DNA of 64,000 nt from Spirochaetota bacterium (GCA_029562645.1 JAKQUI010000048.1:186001-250000); one strand, 5' to 3'; positions 36,783 to 46,851 are shown, counted from the first letter of the stretch. Notes: generated by a model from the letters alone, not told the origin. Numbers and translations are program-made.

Positions 36783-38657
36783 ATGGAACCCTATCTCCGC
36801 GTTTTGCACCTTGACGCAGCGTCCGGCTTTTATCGAATCGAGAAATTCCCCGTTGGCGCGTTTTTCGGTCCGGTGGACCTTGGGTTGCATCTGTCAAAAC
36901 GGTTCAACAGCCTCAATATCGGGACAGGCCTTTTCGCCGGATCCATCTTTCCCGGATCAAACCGCATGGTCTTCACGGGATTCTCGCCCTGCTGGGGAAG
37001 CTTTTATATCTCGTCGATGGGTGGCGCGGGCCTCGTCTTCGACGACCTCGGCATCAACCTGCTTGCGATACGCAATCGCGCGCCGGTGCCCTCCCTCCTC
37101 TGCCTCAATCGCGTTCACGGCGAAGAGGTGCAGATCGACATCGCGCCGGTCGACTGCACGGCGGTATGGGGCGCGGAGCCCGGCGGCGTCTATTCGATGA
37201 TGCGCCACTCACTCGATCGCTTTGGCGATCGCTACGCCGATTCCCCACGCGTACTCGCGGTGGGTCCTGCGGCTCTGGCCACCGACATGGGCGCCATCGC
37301 GTCGGCGCCGATCAAGGACGGCGAGATTTCGCACATCGACACCTGGGCCGGACGCGGCGGTTTCGGCAGCAAGCTGCTCCAGGAGCACGGCATCGCCGCC
37401 ATCGTGTACGGCGGAACGGTCATCGACGAGGACTTCCGCGACCGGAAGGTCGCCGACGAATGGTTTCAGAACAAATTCCAGAAAAAGCTGGCCGCCAAGG
37501 ACATGGAGGCTACCACCAAGTACCGCTTCGATCCGAAGTTCGACACCGGGGGCACCTTCGGGGTGAATTATGCGGGCATGGGCGGCCGCATCATCGCCTT
37601 CAACTATCGAAGCATCTACATGACCGAGGACGAACGGCGCTCGCTTCATTCATCGTTCATTCTCGACCACTACCTCAAGCAGTTCAACGACGAAACCATC
37701 AAGACCAAGAGCCAGAAGACCTGCGGCGAGCCGTGCGCGGCCGTGTGCAAAAAATACCGAGACGAGTACAAGAAGGACTACGAGCCCTACCAGACGATGG
37801 GGCCGCTGTGCGGCGTGTTCGACCAGCGTGCGGCCGAGCGGCTGGTCCGCCATGCCGATATGCTCGGTTTCGACAGCATTTCAATCGGCGGAACGCTCGC
37901 ATGGCTCATGGAATGCCTCGATGCGGGCCATATCGCACCGGCGGAGATCGGCGTGTCCGGAACGCCGCGTTTCTCGCCGACCGGCTTCAGCGTGGTGGTC
38001 GATTCGGCGCATAATGCCGAGCTCGGGATCGCCATACTCGACTCGATCGTCGGACATCGCGGTCTCTTGGAGCGAACCGAGGGGATGCGCAAGCTCGCCC
38101 GCGGCCTGGCGCGCGATCGCGGGCGCGCCCTGCTCGACCCGTTCATTTATACCGCGAACGCACGGACGGGCTGGATGGTCCCCAACCAGTATTGGACGCC
38201 CGGCGTGCTCGCGCCGATGCCCATCATGGGAAAATATTACATGCACTATGGCGCGGAATTCCATCCGCCGCGCGAGCTGGGGCGCCAGTGCGCGAAGCGG
38301 CTCATCGGCGAGCTGGTCATGGACAATGCCGGCTTCTGCCGGTTCCACCGCACCTGGGCGGAGGAGATGATTCCTGAGCTGGTCGGAACGCTCTACGGGC
38401 TCAAGGACGAGTTCGTGCACAATGTGACCCTTACCGCCGGGCGCATCAACAGCCGGAACACGGCGCAGTTCTGGGAAGCGGGCCGCTGCATCGATCTCGT
38501 GGAATCATTTATGATTCGTCGCCGTGATGTCGAGAACGACACCTCGCCCGAGCTCGTCCGCTGGATCGACAAGTTCAAGGCCGATCGCGCCGAGGCCGCC
38601 CTCGAGTACTGGTTCGACATGCTCAAGGGCATCCACGAATCGCTTAAGGAATTCTAG
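36783..38657 (+). CDS. Aldehyde:ferredoxin oxidoreductase family protein
   Basis: This 624-residue protein belongs to the tungsten-pterin AOR family. It oxidises aldehydes to acids with ferredoxin, or runs in reverse. The N-terminal pterin-binding domain contains GTGLFAGSIFPGSNRMVFTG-like sequence, cited here by its ends. The [4Fe-4S] ligands are CGEPCAAVC plus the late Cys in DNAGFCRFH. I chose the ATG at 36783 because GGAGGA lies seven bases upstream; it gives the usual MEPYLRVLHLD start. It is a stand-alone gene, with no ferredoxin or cofactor-synthesis gene nearby. It indicates anaerobic metabolism. The substrate is unknown. Confidence 0.9.
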   Translation: MEPYLRVLHLDAASGFYRIEKFPVGAFFGPVDLGLHLSKRFNSLNIGTGLFAGSIFPGSNRMVFTGFSPCWGSFYISSMGGAGLVFDDLGINLLAIRNRAPVPSLLCLNRVHGEEVQIDIAPVDCTAVWGAEPGGVYSMMRHSLDRFGDRYADSPRVLAVGPAALATDMGAIASAPIKDGEISHIDTWAGRGGFGSKLLQEHGIAAIVYGGTVIDEDFRDRKVADEWFQNKFQKKLAAKDMEATTKYRFDPKFDTGGTFGVNYAGMGGRIIAFNYRSIYMTEDERRSLHSSFILDHYLKQFNDETIKTKSQKTCGEPCAAVCKKYRDEYKKDYEPYQTMGPLCGVFDQRAAERLVRHADMLGFDSISIGGTLAWLMECLDAGHIAPAEIGVSGTPRFSPTGFSVVVDSAHNAELGIAILDSIVGHRGLLERTEGMRKLARGLARDRGRALLDPFIYTANARTGWMVPNQYWTPGVLAPMPIMGKYYMHYGAEFHPPRELGRQCAKRLIGELVMDNAGFCRFHRTWAEEMIPELVGTLYGLKDEFVHNVTLTAGRINSRNTAQFWEAGRCIDLVESFMIRRRDVENDTSPELVRWIDKFKADRAEAALEYWFDMLKGIHESLKEF

Positions 38658-38674
38658 CCGGCCGGTACGGCCGG
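38658..38674. terminator. Short GC hairpin between convergent genes
   Basis: CCGGCC-GGTAC-GGCCGG immediately follows the AOR stop and precedes the end of the phosphatase gene on the other strand. It could terminate both transcripts, but has no T-run. Confidence 0.4.
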
Positions 38675-38675
38675 A

Positions 38676-40883
38676 TCAGGCCTTCCGCCGCAGGATGAGC
38701 ATGGTGATATCGTCGGTGAAGGTGTACCCCGCGAGCCCCGCGAGTATCCCCTCCTTGATCTCCTCGGTGGGCCGTTCGCCCAGATCGGTGAACAGCGTCC
38801 TGAGTCGCTCCTCCCCGAACATGTCGTCCTCGGCATTGCGCTTCCCCCGCGCGGTCCCCGTGCGCCATGCCTCGGTGATGCCGTCGGAGTACAGGAGCAT
38901 CACGTCGTTGAGCCGCATCTGCAGCTCCTTGTCGGCCGAGTCGCGCGGCATGTCGTGAAACAGCCCGATCCACACGCCGTCGGTCTCCACGAGCTCGGTC
39001 TCGCGACGATCGTGCCGGAAGACCATGATGTCCTGATGGAGCCCCGAATAGTAGAAGCGGCCTTCCTTGAAGCAGGCGAGGACCGTGATGGTCATGTACT
39101 TGTCTTCGCCGAGCTTCTGGATATTGTCGGTGATCACCTCGTTCACCTTCGCCAATAGCTCGCTGGGACGGAGCGACGGCGCGCACGAGAGCACCGACCG
39201 GATCGACGTCTGCACCATCATCATGATGAGCCCGGCGGGGACGCCGTGCCCCGAAACGTCGCCGATGACCACCCAGTCGAACCCGTCCACGTTGATGATG
39301 TCGTAGTAATCGCCCCCGACGTCGTCGGCGGTTTTCATGTAGCCCGATATCTCATAGCCCAGAATGGCCGGGTGTTCGGGAAGCAGCACCGTTTGAATCT
39401 TCTTCGCGAGCTGCATCTCGCCCCAGAGCGCGTCGCGCGCCATGCTGAGCTCCTTCGTTCGTTCCTGAACCTTTTCCTCGAGATTGTCCTTGAGGTCCGA
39501 AAGGTTTTGATACATCGTCGAGTTCGCGAGGGCGATCGAGGCCGCCGAACGGATATTGTTGATGAAGCTGACCTCGCTCGCGTCGAGCTGGCGGAGGTTG
39601 CGCCGCTCCGAGAGCTTGAGCAGGCCGATGAGCTCGCCGTTGTGGACGAACGGTATGACATACTCGCACCTCAGCGACTCGAACAGCGCCAGCAGCGGAC
39701 CGCGCATGTCGGCGTACTCCGGATCGGTTTCGGCCATGGTCCGCTCGATGAGATGATTGTGCCGCACCAGCCATGCGGACATCTCCGCCGGGACCGCGGC
39801 CCTGTGCGCCCCGGAGCCGCCGTCGCCCGTTCCTTCGTGATGCGGGACCACGTATTCGGCCTCGGCGAAGACGAGGGCCTTCTTCATCACATCGATGAGC
39901 CTGCCGGTGAGCGCCGAGAGGGTCTGCAGCTGTGCGATCTCGGCGATGAACTCGTGCTCCTCGGCGATAAGGTCGAACTTCCGGCGGTTGAACAGCTGGT
40001 CGATCATCGGCTGCACCTTCCGAATATAGGCGATGTTAAGGAAGAACCAGGCGATGAGAATTGCGAACAACGGCGCATCCGGCAGATCGATCACCCGCGG
40101 CTTGACCCATCGGAAAAGAAGGTAGTTCGGAATAAAGATGAGCGACGACAACACCGCCCAGATGAGCGTGATATGCAGCACGCTGCGCACATTCATGAAG
40201 CGATACCGCAGCACGCCGTAGGCCAGAATGCCCAGCGCGACGAAGTTGAAGTTCCCCATCGGATAGAAGTCGATCCCATTGATGGCGGGAACGTTCATCA
40301 TGGTGAGAAAGGCGCTGGTCATGAGCGAGAGCGTGATGAATTTCATCTTGAGGCGCGCAACCGGGTTCGTCTCGGCCCGTATCTTTCGGAAGCTTAACAC
40401 GATGATGTATACGACGATAGACGTCCCGTACAGACCATAGGCGTCGAAGGCCGGACCGCCCTTGGCAATGTATCCCCAGCTGTAGGTGTGCATCCCGGTA
40501 AAATAGTATTCGGTCTGGGTGGAGACGGAGATCGCACAACTCATCACCGCGCACACGATGACCAGCCACCGACGCTGTACCTGAAAAATCTGGTGGAAAT
40601 ACAGAAGATTTACAAGCGGTATATACACATAAAAGAAATGGATGCTTCGCTCGATCCGAAGGATAAAATCGATATCGCCCCTGAAGAGCTGATGGCAAAT
40701 GAACGCGGGCGCGAGCAGCGACGACCACCAGATGCAGGTCAGGGCGAAAAGAACGTTCTCTGTGCGGAACCGTCCGCCCACTCGCCCTTTTACCAGCGAG
40801 AGTACGGCCAGCGTAAGACCGATCGCCAACGCAAGCACCGGAGGGACAATGAAGATGTTGATTTTTCCGAGAATATCATCCAT
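38676..40883 (-). CDS. 7TM-GAF-SpoIIE (PP2C-type) phosphatase
   Basis: This 735-residue membrane protein has an N-terminal 7-8 helix sensor region (about 1-285, histidine-kinase 7TM type), a GAF-like domain (about 300-450), a coiled coil (about 455-500) and a C-terminal SpoIIE/RsbU serine phosphatase (about 510-733). Metal-binding Asp residues are in VGGDYYDII, VIGDVSGHGVP, LLYSDGITEA and FTDDITMLI. Such proteins usually dephosphorylate an anti-sigma antagonist in partner-switching systems. No antagonist or anti-sigma gene is beside it. The architecture is common in Leptospira, which is one hint to the host. Confidence 0.93.
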   Translation of the reverse strand: MDDILGKINIFIVPPVLALAIGLTLAVLSLVKGRVGGRFRTENVLFALTCIWWSSLLAPAFICHQLFRGDIDFILRIERSIHFFYVYIPLVNLLYFHQIFQVQRRWLVIVCAVMSCAISVSTQTEYYFTGMHTYSWGYIAKGGPAFDAYGLYGTSIVVYIIVLSFRKIRAETNPVARLKMKFITLSLMTSAFLTMMNVPAINGIDFYPMGNFNFVALGILAYGVLRYRFMNVRSVLHITLIWAVLSSLIFIPNYLLFRWVKPRVIDLPDAPLFAILIAWFFLNIAYIRKVQPMIDQLFNRRKFDLIAEEHEFIAEIAQLQTLSALTGRLIDVMKKALVFAEAEYVVPHHEGTGDGGSGAHRAAVPAEMSAWLVRHNHLIERTMAETDPEYADMRGPLLALFESLRCEYVIPFVHNGELIGLLKLSERRNLRQLDASEVSFINNIRSAASIALANSTMYQNLSDLKDNLEEKVQERTKELSMARDALWGEMQLAKKIQTVLLPEHPAILGYEISGYMKTADDVGGDYYDIINVDGFDWVVIGDVSGHGVPAGLIMMMVQTSIRSVLSCAPSLRPSELLAKVNEVITDNIQKLGEDKYMTITVLACFKEGRFYYSGLHQDIMVFRHDRRETELVETDGVWIGLFHDMPRDSADKELQMRLNDVMLLYSDGITEAWRTGTARGKRNAEDDMFGEERLRTLFTDLGERPTEEIKEGILAGLAGYTFTDDITMLILRRKA

Positions 40884-41002
40884 GGCGTGCTCCGGTAATC
40901 ATGTACGCTGTTTCCCCATTACAGCGGTATTCAAACAACGATCATCGACACGTCAAAAACTTTCCTCGTTTTCGGAGAAAAATTATCATCCCTCAAAAAC
41001 AC

Positions 41003-41031
41003 TCAGGAGCCTCGATGTTCGAGACTCCTGA
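41003..41031 (-). terminator. Terminator of the first lipase gene
   Basis: A 13-base stem with one mismatch, TCAGGAG-T-CTCGA with TCGAG-G-CTCCTGA on the minus strand, closes a 3-base loop. GTGTTTTTGA follows. It begins 26 bases after the lipase stop. Confidence 0.85.
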
Positions 41032-41057
41032 TGGTTCGCATTGCGATATTGGAGGGT

Positions 41058-41960
41058 TTAGCAACCGTCGCTCTGTAGCATTTTCGCGATTTTTACATAA
41101 AAACCCTCGGCGTCGAATCCCGGCGTGTTTCCGAAAAGATGATTGATTTCCATGAAATGATCAACGCCGAAGAGGCCGGTCACCTTGCCCTTCCAGTTTC
41201 CCCACACGGAGCTCGCGACCGGCACAATGCCGTCGTTCTCCCCATCGTAATAGCGTATGAGCGCCCAGGTGGGAGTGAGAATGATGTTGGCGGAGACGCC
41301 GTACATCTTCCCGGCATAGCTGTAGTAGCGAATGCCTGTTTTATCCGGCGTGTTCGGATTGAAGTTCTTGGTCATGTTGTGACGGGTGAGCTCGTAGGTG
41401 GCCGCATAGAAGTTGGGATTCCTGTCCGCGCAGAGGAGTCCGCCCCAAAGGCTGTTCGCGATTCCAGTGATGGCCTTTCCCGCGACGTTCGGCAGCTTGA
41501 AGATGACAAAATCGGCAAGCGAGGTTCCCCGGTTCGGAGACGATATCATCACCAACGACGCGACCTTTCCGCTCATCCCCATGTTCGATATCATGTACCG
41601 CGAAGTGACACCCCCCTGGGAGTGGCCGATGATATTCACCTTAGGCTTCCGCGTGGCCGCCAGCACCTCGAGCACGAAGCGTTTCAGCTTCTCCCCGCGT
41701 TTGGCTGACGTATCGAAGGCGCCAAGATCGGGAGCGTATACGTCGGCACCCTCGTCCTTCAGTTCATTTTTAATACCGTAGAAATAGTCGATACATCCAA
41801 GGAACTCGTCGCTCCCCGCATAGCCGTGCGCAAGAATAATCGGGTATTTCAAGTTGAGCGATGCCTTTTTCCCGCCTGCATTCGCATGGTTCGCCACAAA
41901 CGCCATCATCACATATCCGACACACATCAGTAGAGCAATCATTCTCAGTTTTTTCATCAC
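41058..41960 (-). CDS. Secreted triacylglycerol lipase-like protein (copy 1)
   Basis: This 300-residue protein has a signal peptide (about 1-28, ending NANA) and the lipase family fold. The oxyanion motif is ILAHGYAG, the nucleophile is in IGHSQGGVTSRY, the acid in ENDGIVPV and the His in EINHLFG. It resembles family I bacterial lipases (Pseudomonas/Burkholderia type), which often need a foldase; none is seen here. It is paralogous to the gene at 43237-44130, on the other side of hsp33. Expected substrate: acyl glycerols outside the inner membrane. Confidence 0.88.
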   Translation of the reverse strand: MMKKLRMIALLMCVGYVMMAFVANHANAGGKKASLNLKYPIILAHGYAGSDEFLGCIDYFYGIKNELKDEGADVYAPDLGAFDTSAKRGEKLKRFVLEVLAATRKPKVNIIGHSQGGVTSRYMISNMGMSGKVASLVMISSPNRGTSLADFVIFKLPNVAGKAITGIANSLWGGLLCADRNPNFYAATYELTRHNMTKNFNPNTPDKTGIRYYSYAGKMYGVSANIILTPTWALIRYYDGENDGIVPVASSVWGNWKGKVTGLFGVDHFMEINHLFGNTPGFDAEGFYVKIAKMLQSDGC

Positions 41961-42109
41961 GCCCCCCTTTAATACTCCAAGCCGAAAACCATCCGGTCGG
42001 TATGTGTTAAGTATAGCGAAATTACTTCTTCATCGTCTTATCAAAAAACAACGGAACAGAAATTGATCAGCCGAAATTCGATAAAACCTCCCTCCCAAAA
42101 GCTCATTTC

Positions 42110-42137
42110 TTGACAAAATCGATAAATAATCGATGAT
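42110..42137 (+). promoter_or_regulatory. Possible promoter of hsp33
   Basis: TTGACA (42110-42115) is followed after 16 bases by GATGAT. An ATCGAT-bearing inverted repeat lies within the spacer. It is 45 bases upstream of the Hsp33 ATG. Confidence 0.45.
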
Positions 42138-42181
42138 AGCGCCAATACCCCATACCACCGATTCTCCAAAACGGGCATTCA

Positions 42182-43069
42182 ATGGACACCATATCGAGAT
42201 TTCACATACGCGACCTCCGACTCCGCGCCTATACGTCCATCACAACCGACACGGTTCGGTCGCTCACCGACATTCACGCAACGACCCCCAGCGCGACGCG
42301 CGCGTTTGGGCGCGCCATCACCGCAACGGCCCTCCTCGGGGCCACGCTCAAGCCCGATTCGGCGCAAACCATCACCCTGAAATTTTCCGGAAGCGGGCCC
42401 ATCCGAGAGGTCCATGTGCAATCCGACGCACGCGGCAATATTCGCGGCTATGTTTCCAATCCCGCGATCGACGGCGCCGGGGAGATACGATTGATCGAGT
42501 TTTCGCGACTCATCGGCGCCGGCATGCTCACCATCACGAAGGACATCGGCCTCAGGGAGCCCTATACGAGCGTCATGCCCCTACTGCACGGGGACATCTC
42601 GCGGGACCTCGCATCGTATCTCGCCACCTCGGAGCAAACGCCGTCGGCGCTCATCATCGGGCTCGCCATGAACAGCGACGGCTCGATCTCGGCCTCGGGC
42701 GGCATCCTCGTCCAAACCTTTCCCGACACGACGCCGGATGTCGTCGAGCGCGTGGAGACTTCGATCGCCGGTGCGGCACAACCGCTGGGGGAGTTCCTTC
42801 GAGGCGGCGGTGCGATATCGCACTATCTCTCGGGGCTTCTCGGCGGGGCCGCCGCGGAGCTCCTCGCGGAAACGACGCTGTCGGCCGCGTGCAGGTGCAA
42901 TCGCGCACTGATTGGCGCCATACTGCAATCGCTTGGCGAGGACGAACTCCGCGACATGATCGAGAAGGACGGAGGCGCCGAGCTGGCATGCCTCTTTTGC
43001 CGACAGAAATATCATTTTTCCGCCGACGACCTGCGCGCCATCGTAACGAATTCCGCTGTGTCGAATTGA
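42182..43069 (+). CDS. hslO: Redox-regulated chaperone Hsp33
   Basis: This 295-residue protein is the holdase activated by oxidation and heat. The zinc-binding redox switch near the C-terminus has both cysteine pairs: CRC at about residue 240 and CLFC at about 276. The N-terminal chaperone domain includes TRAFGRAITATALLGATLK, cited by its ends. Under oxidising stress the cysteines form disulfides and the chaperone unfolds. Its position between two genes for exported lipases may be chance. Confidence 0.93.
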   Translation: MDTISRFHIRDLRLRAYTSITTDTVRSLTDIHATTPSATRAFGRAITATALLGATLKPDSAQTITLKFSGSGPIREVHVQSDARGNIRGYVSNPAIDGAGEIRLIEFSRLIGAGMLTITKDIGLREPYTSVMPLLHGDISRDLASYLATSEQTPSALIIGLAMNSDGSISASGGILVQTFPDTTPDVVERVETSIAGAAQPLGEFLRGGGAISHYLSGLLGGAAAELLAETTLSAACRCNRALIGAILQSLGEDELRDMIEKDGGAELACLFCRQKYHFSADDLRAIVTNSAVSN

Positions 43070-43181
43070 TCCGCCGGAAGAGCTTGAAATTTCGTGAACC
43101 GGAACAGCGCGTTCTGGGCCGGGCGGTTCTTTCGAAATCGACCGGCGCGCACTCCGAAACAAACGCATCATCCAAAACAAA

Positions 43182-43206
43182 CGAGCCCCCGAATATCGGA
43201 GGCTCG
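43182..43206. terminator. Bidirectional terminator between hsp33 and lipase copy 2
   Basis: CGAGCC-C-CCGA pairs with TCGG-A-GGCTCG around a 3-base loop. The flanks are AAAACAAA on the left and CGTTTG on the right. Both converging genes could stop here. Confidence 0.75.
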
Positions 43207-43236
43207 CGTTTGCTCGCGATACGATGATGACCGGGA

Positions 43237-44130
43237 TCAGTATCCCTTGTTCTTTAAATCGCCGACGATATCGACAAAATGCGCCGGCGCATTGAAGCCG
43301 GGAGTGATCCCCCAGAGCATGTCGACCGCGGCGAGGTGATTGACGCCCGCCCACCAGGATCCGGTTATCACGCCGCGGAACGTGCCCCATTTCGCCGAAT
43401 CGACCGCGACCAAACCGTCATTATCGCCCTCATAGTATTTCTGAATCGGCCACGTCGCAAGGAAGAGACCCGCGCCGACGGGCGTGAGGATCTTGTACGC
43501 CCAGCTTTGATAATAAATCCCGGACTTGTTCGGGGTGGCCGGGTTGAAGACGTTTTTCATGAAATCAGGGGTCAGGTTCAGCATGTTGGCGACGGCGTTC
43601 GGACTTTTGTCGCCCATGAGAAGCGAGACAAGGAATTCGAGAACGTCATAGGCGAGATTGTCTTTCCCGCCGAGCACATCAACCACGAGCTTTGCGATGA
43701 TGCTGCCACGGTGCGGCCCCGCGATGCTGGTGTGGGACGCGATATACGGGGCCATGCCCAGATTGGATATCGCATACCGGCTGTAGATGGTCCCATGGGA
43801 ATGCCCGATGAGGTTGATTTTTTGCGCGCCGGATACGGCGAGGATCTCCAGCACCTGCTTCTTCCACGCCGCGGCCTTGTTTGCGGTGGAATCGAGCGAA
43901 TTTACGCTGGTAATATACACCCGGGCTCCGTTCTCCTTGAGCTCGTCGGGAATATCGTTCCAATATAGAGCCAGACCGCCGGCGATCTTGTACTGGGCGC
44001 CCATCCCGTGTGAGAGCACTATCGGATACTTGGTTTTACACTTGGTGCTCGACGAACTGCCGCCCGCATAGACGATCGAGGCAGACACGAACATGAGAAT
44101 TACCGCAAGCAGAATCGACCTTTTAACCAT
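43237..44130 (-). CDS. Secreted triacylglycerol lipase-like protein (copy 2)
   Basis: This 297-residue protein has a signal peptide (about 1-22, ending VYAGG) and the same fold as copy 1: VLSHGMGAQ, nucleophile in IGHSHGTIYSRY, acid in DNDGLVAVD and His in GVNHLAAVD. Sequence identity with copy 1 is partial. The oxyanion-hole motif and the lid region (about 150-195) differ, so substrates may differ. A strong promoter lies upstream. No foldase gene is adjacent. Confidence 0.87.
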   Translation of the reverse strand: MVKRSILLAVILMFVSASIVYAGGSSSSTKCKTKYPIVLSHGMGAQYKIAGGLALYWNDIPDELKENGARVYITSVNSLDSTANKAAAWKKQVLEILAVSGAQKINLIGHSHGTIYSRYAISNLGMAPYIASHTSIAGPHRGSIIAKLVVDVLGGKDNLAYDVLEFLVSLLMGDKSPNAVANMLNLTPDFMKNVFNPATPNKSGIYYQSWAYKILTPVGAGLFLATWPIQKYYEGDNDGLVAVDSAKWGTFRGVITGSWWAGVNHLAAVDMLWGITPGFNAPAHFVDIVGDLKNKGY

Positions 44131-44174
44131 GTGACCTCCTCATCAGACACTCGATTTATCATTTATCTGACATG

Positions 44175-44203
44175 AAAGTACTGGAAAACATGAATTATGT
44201 CAA
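44175..44203 (-). promoter_or_regulatory. Sigma-70-type promoter of lipase copy 2
   Basis: On the minus strand TTGACA (44198-44203) and TACTTT (44175-44180) are separated by 17 bases, about 45 bases upstream of the ATG. The rest of the 44131-44334 gap is AT-rich, with nothing else I recognise. Confidence 0.72.
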
Positions 44204-44334
44204 TTAAAAAACGGTTGGACGGTTTAATATTTTATCAAAAAATAGATTTTCTTGTGTATTTTGTCTATTTTTATGTACAGAAACAATTAGCTTGTACGAA
44301 AAATTGATTCTTTTTTTATGCTTGTTTCTCTTTG

Positions 44335-45297
44335 TTATGATCCGGCAAGCGCGAAGGCGCGATCTATGAGGTCTTGTGGCATTAGCTGAATTTTCATCTG
44401 CTCGGTGAGTTCCGATACGGCAAACCATTGTCCTGACGATACGATGACCGGCTCCAGCGTCCCGTCAGAACCGATGACCGCGGCGCCGCCATCGGCCCAG
44501 AACAACATGCGTGAGCTTACACTGCCCTTGACGCGCGTTCCGCGCCCAAACATCACCACACGCTCGCCGATGCGGATCCCCCGATAAAATGTGTACCCCA
44601 GACGCACCGAAACGCCTCCCTGCCCCGACACAAGGAACCCTCCCCACCCCATCACCTCGTCGAGCAAGGCGAGCGGGGCGATGGGATGAAGCATCGATCC
44701 CGTCGAAAATCGATGGACCGTCGCGTCATCAGCATCGTCCATCCCGACATGCGAGACGACGGTCTTGTTTATTCGGCTGTCGTTGAGGTAATTAAACACG
44801 CGGTTGAGGCCGGGGCTCGTTCGCTCCACGCCGCATACGAAGCAATTCCGATAATGCGGGAGCCGGGCGAGCGACTCGTGGATTTCGGAATAGGACGCGG
44901 GTAGAAACGAAATGAAATCGTCGCGCCGATTCCGTTCGTCAGCGCCGTATCGCACCGTTCCCTCGATATAGGGACGGTCCTCTCCGTCGGGAACGATCGA
45001 TCCTGTGAAACCGCCGTCGCTCGATACGACGGAAACCGTGACCGTATCCCCGGTCCGCACCGAGGCGCCGCCCATCCGGAATTCGGCGGACATGGGATAG
45101 CGGGTGTTCGTATCGCGCGGACCGGCTTCGAGAAACGAGGCGAGCTCCATAATGGACCCCATGCCAATGCCGCCGTGGGGTATCCCCACCCAGCCCTCGG
45201 TGCGCTCGTCAAGATGCATGCGCACCGTCGCTCGTTCGCTGTCTGTAGCAACCCGAGTATCCCCGAATAAAAATTCCGTTACAAATCCGCCATTCAT
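44335..45297 (-). CDS. Double-hotdog thioesterase-like protein
   Basis: This 320-residue protein appears to have two hotdog halves. The first (about 15-120) contains GIPHGGIGMGSIMELA, the central-helix signature of PaaI-type thioesterases. The second (about 145-285) contains NCFVCG followed by GLNRVF and DEVMGWGGFLVS. The CFVCG-N-GL motif is common in thioesterases of this type. The likely reaction is hydrolysis of an acyl-CoA; the substrate is unknown. I chose the ATG at 45297 with GGAGG nine bases upstream; the in-frame GTG at 45315 overlaps that ribosome site. It is a single gene. Confidence 0.75.
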   Translation of the reverse strand: MNGGFVTEFLFGDTRVATDSERATVRMHLDERTEGWVGIPHGGIGMGSIMELASFLEAGPRDTNTRYPMSAEFRMGGASVRTGDTVTVSVVSSDGGFTGSIVPDGEDRPYIEGTVRYGADERNRRDDFISFLPASYSEIHESLARLPHYRNCFVCGVERTSPGLNRVFNYLNDSRINKTVVSHVGMDDADDATVHRFSTGSMLHPIAPLALLDEVMGWGGFLVSGQGGVSVRLGYTFYRGIRIGERVVMFGRGTRVKGSVSSRMLFWADGGAAVIGSDGTLEPVIVSSGQWFAVSELTEQMKIQLMPQDLIDRAFALAGS

Positions 45298-45426
45298 GCC
45301 TGCCAACCTCCGCACATTCCTTGCTCTATCGAACCAGCCGCTTCGCGCTCCTCTGTGAAATATTTCATGACAATCGCCCTGGCGTCTTCTTCGTCACGCT
45401 CGCTTTTGCATCCGAAGAATGACCGG

Positions 45427-46851
45427 CTACAGGATGTATCGCGTCAAGTCGCGGTCTTTGAGCGTATCGGCAAGCCGTTGCTCCACGCGTTCGGCGTCGA
45501 TGACGATGTCGCGTTCCGTCTCGGGCAGGTCGGGGGCATCGAACAGGATGTCCTCGAGCAGCTTTTCCATGATGGTGTGCAGCCGGCGGGCGCCGATGTT
45601 TTCATTCTGCGCGTTCACCGTAAACGCGATATGGGCGATGCGATCGACGGCCTCGTCGGTAAAGCCGAGGCGCACGCCCTCCGTTCCCAGGAGCGCGGTG
45701 TACTGGCGCGTGAGCGAGTTGCGGGGGAGCGTCAGGATCTTCCTGAAATCGTCCTCGGTGAGCGAATCCAGCTCCACCCGGATGGGAAATCGCCCCTGCA
45801 GTTCGGGAATGAGATCGGAGGGCCGGGCGATATTGAACGCCCCAGCTGCGATGAATAAGATATGATTGGTCCGCACGGGACCGTACCGCGTGTTTACGGT
45901 TGTCCCCTCCACGATTGGCAGTAGATCGCGCTGAACGCCCTGACGCGACACGTCGGGACCTCCGCCCCGGCTGTCCCCGACGCCGATCTTGTCGATCTCG
46001 TCGATGAACACGATCCCCATCTCCTCGACGCGACGGACGGCCTCGATGCGCACCGCGTCCATGTCGATGAGCTTGTCCATCTCCTCGTCGAAAAAAAGCT
46101 TTTTTGCCTCGACGACGGTCAGCTTCGATTTTTTCGGCCGCTTGGGCATTACCTCGCCGAGCATGTTCTGCAGGAAGTCCATCTCCTCCATGCCCGAACC
46201 GCTGAAGACCGACATGACCGGCATGCGCGCGCCGGCCTCCGCCTCGTATTCGATCTGCTCCTCGTCGAGCGCTCCTGCGCGAAGGTCCGCCCTACACCGC
46301 TCGCGCGCATCGACGAGAGCCGCCTCGGCGGCCTGCGCCCGTTCGGCCTCATCGGCGGCGCCAAAGGTGAAGCCCTGTTCTCGTATCTCCGCAATCTGCG
46401 CGCCGGCGGCCGTCGTCAGGAGTTCCACGATGCGATCCTCGGCGTTCTGCCGGGCCTTCTCCTCCACAAGCGCACCCGATTCCTCCTTCACCATGTTCAC
46501 CGCGATGGCGCACAGATCGCGGATCATCGACTCAACGTCGCGTCCCACATAGCCGACCTCGGTGTACTTGGTGATCTCCACCTTCACGAACGGCGCGTTC
46601 ACCAAGCGCGACAGCCTGCGGGCGATCTCGGTCTTCCCCACCCCGGTGGGCCCGATCATGATGATGTTCTTCGGGGCGATCTCGTCCTGCATCTCGGGAT
46701 CGAGCTGCTGGCGACGGGCGCGATTGCGGAGGGCGATGGCGACGGACTTCTTGGCTGCATACTGGCCGATGATATAGGTGTCCAGCTCCGCGACCGTTTC
46801 ACGGGGCGTGAGTCCGCGCGCCGTCCGTTTGTGGGCCTCGGATTTCGGCAT
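45427..46851 (-). CDS. hslU: HslU, ATPase subunit of the HslVU protease
   Basis: This 474-residue AAA+ unfoldase feeds substrates to HslV. N-terminal: [16 protein letters not shown]. Walker A is [10 protein letters not shown] near residue 70, and the pore loop is in [18 protein letters not shown], cited by its ends. The I domain (about 115-250) is followed by Walker B IVFIDEID. The C-terminal docking tail ends in RDLTRYIL, as expected. It begins two bases after hslV, the last gene of topA-xerC-hslV-hslU. Confidence 0.96.
   Translation of the reverse strand: MPKSEAHKRTARGLTPRETVAELDTYIIGQYAAKKSVAIALRNRARRQQLDPEMQDEIAPKNIIMIGPTGVGKTEIARRLSRLVNAPFVKVEITKYTEVGYVGRDVESMIRDLCAIAVNMVKEESGALVEEKARQNAEDRIVELLTTAAGAQIAEIREQGFTFGAADEAERAQAAEAALVDARERCRADLRAGALDEEQIEYEAEAGARMPVMSVFSGSGMEEMDFLQNMLGEVMPKRPKKSKLTVVEAKKLFFDEEMDKLIDMDAVRIEAVRRVEEMGIVFIDEIDKIGVGDSRGGGPDVSRQGVQRDLLPIVEGTTVNTRYGPVRTNHILFIAAGAFNIARPSDLIPELQGRFPIRVELDSLTEDDFRKILTLPRNSLTRQYTALLGTEGVRLGFTDEAVDRIAHIAFTVNAQNENIGARRLHTIMEKLLEDILFDAPDLPETERDIVIDAERVEQRLADTLKDRDLTRYIL

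Noticed and set aside
41058-44130. A recent lipase gene duplication acting as a direct repeat
   Set aside because: The two copies differ in most of their nucleotide sequence, so they are old paralogues, not a recent repeat.
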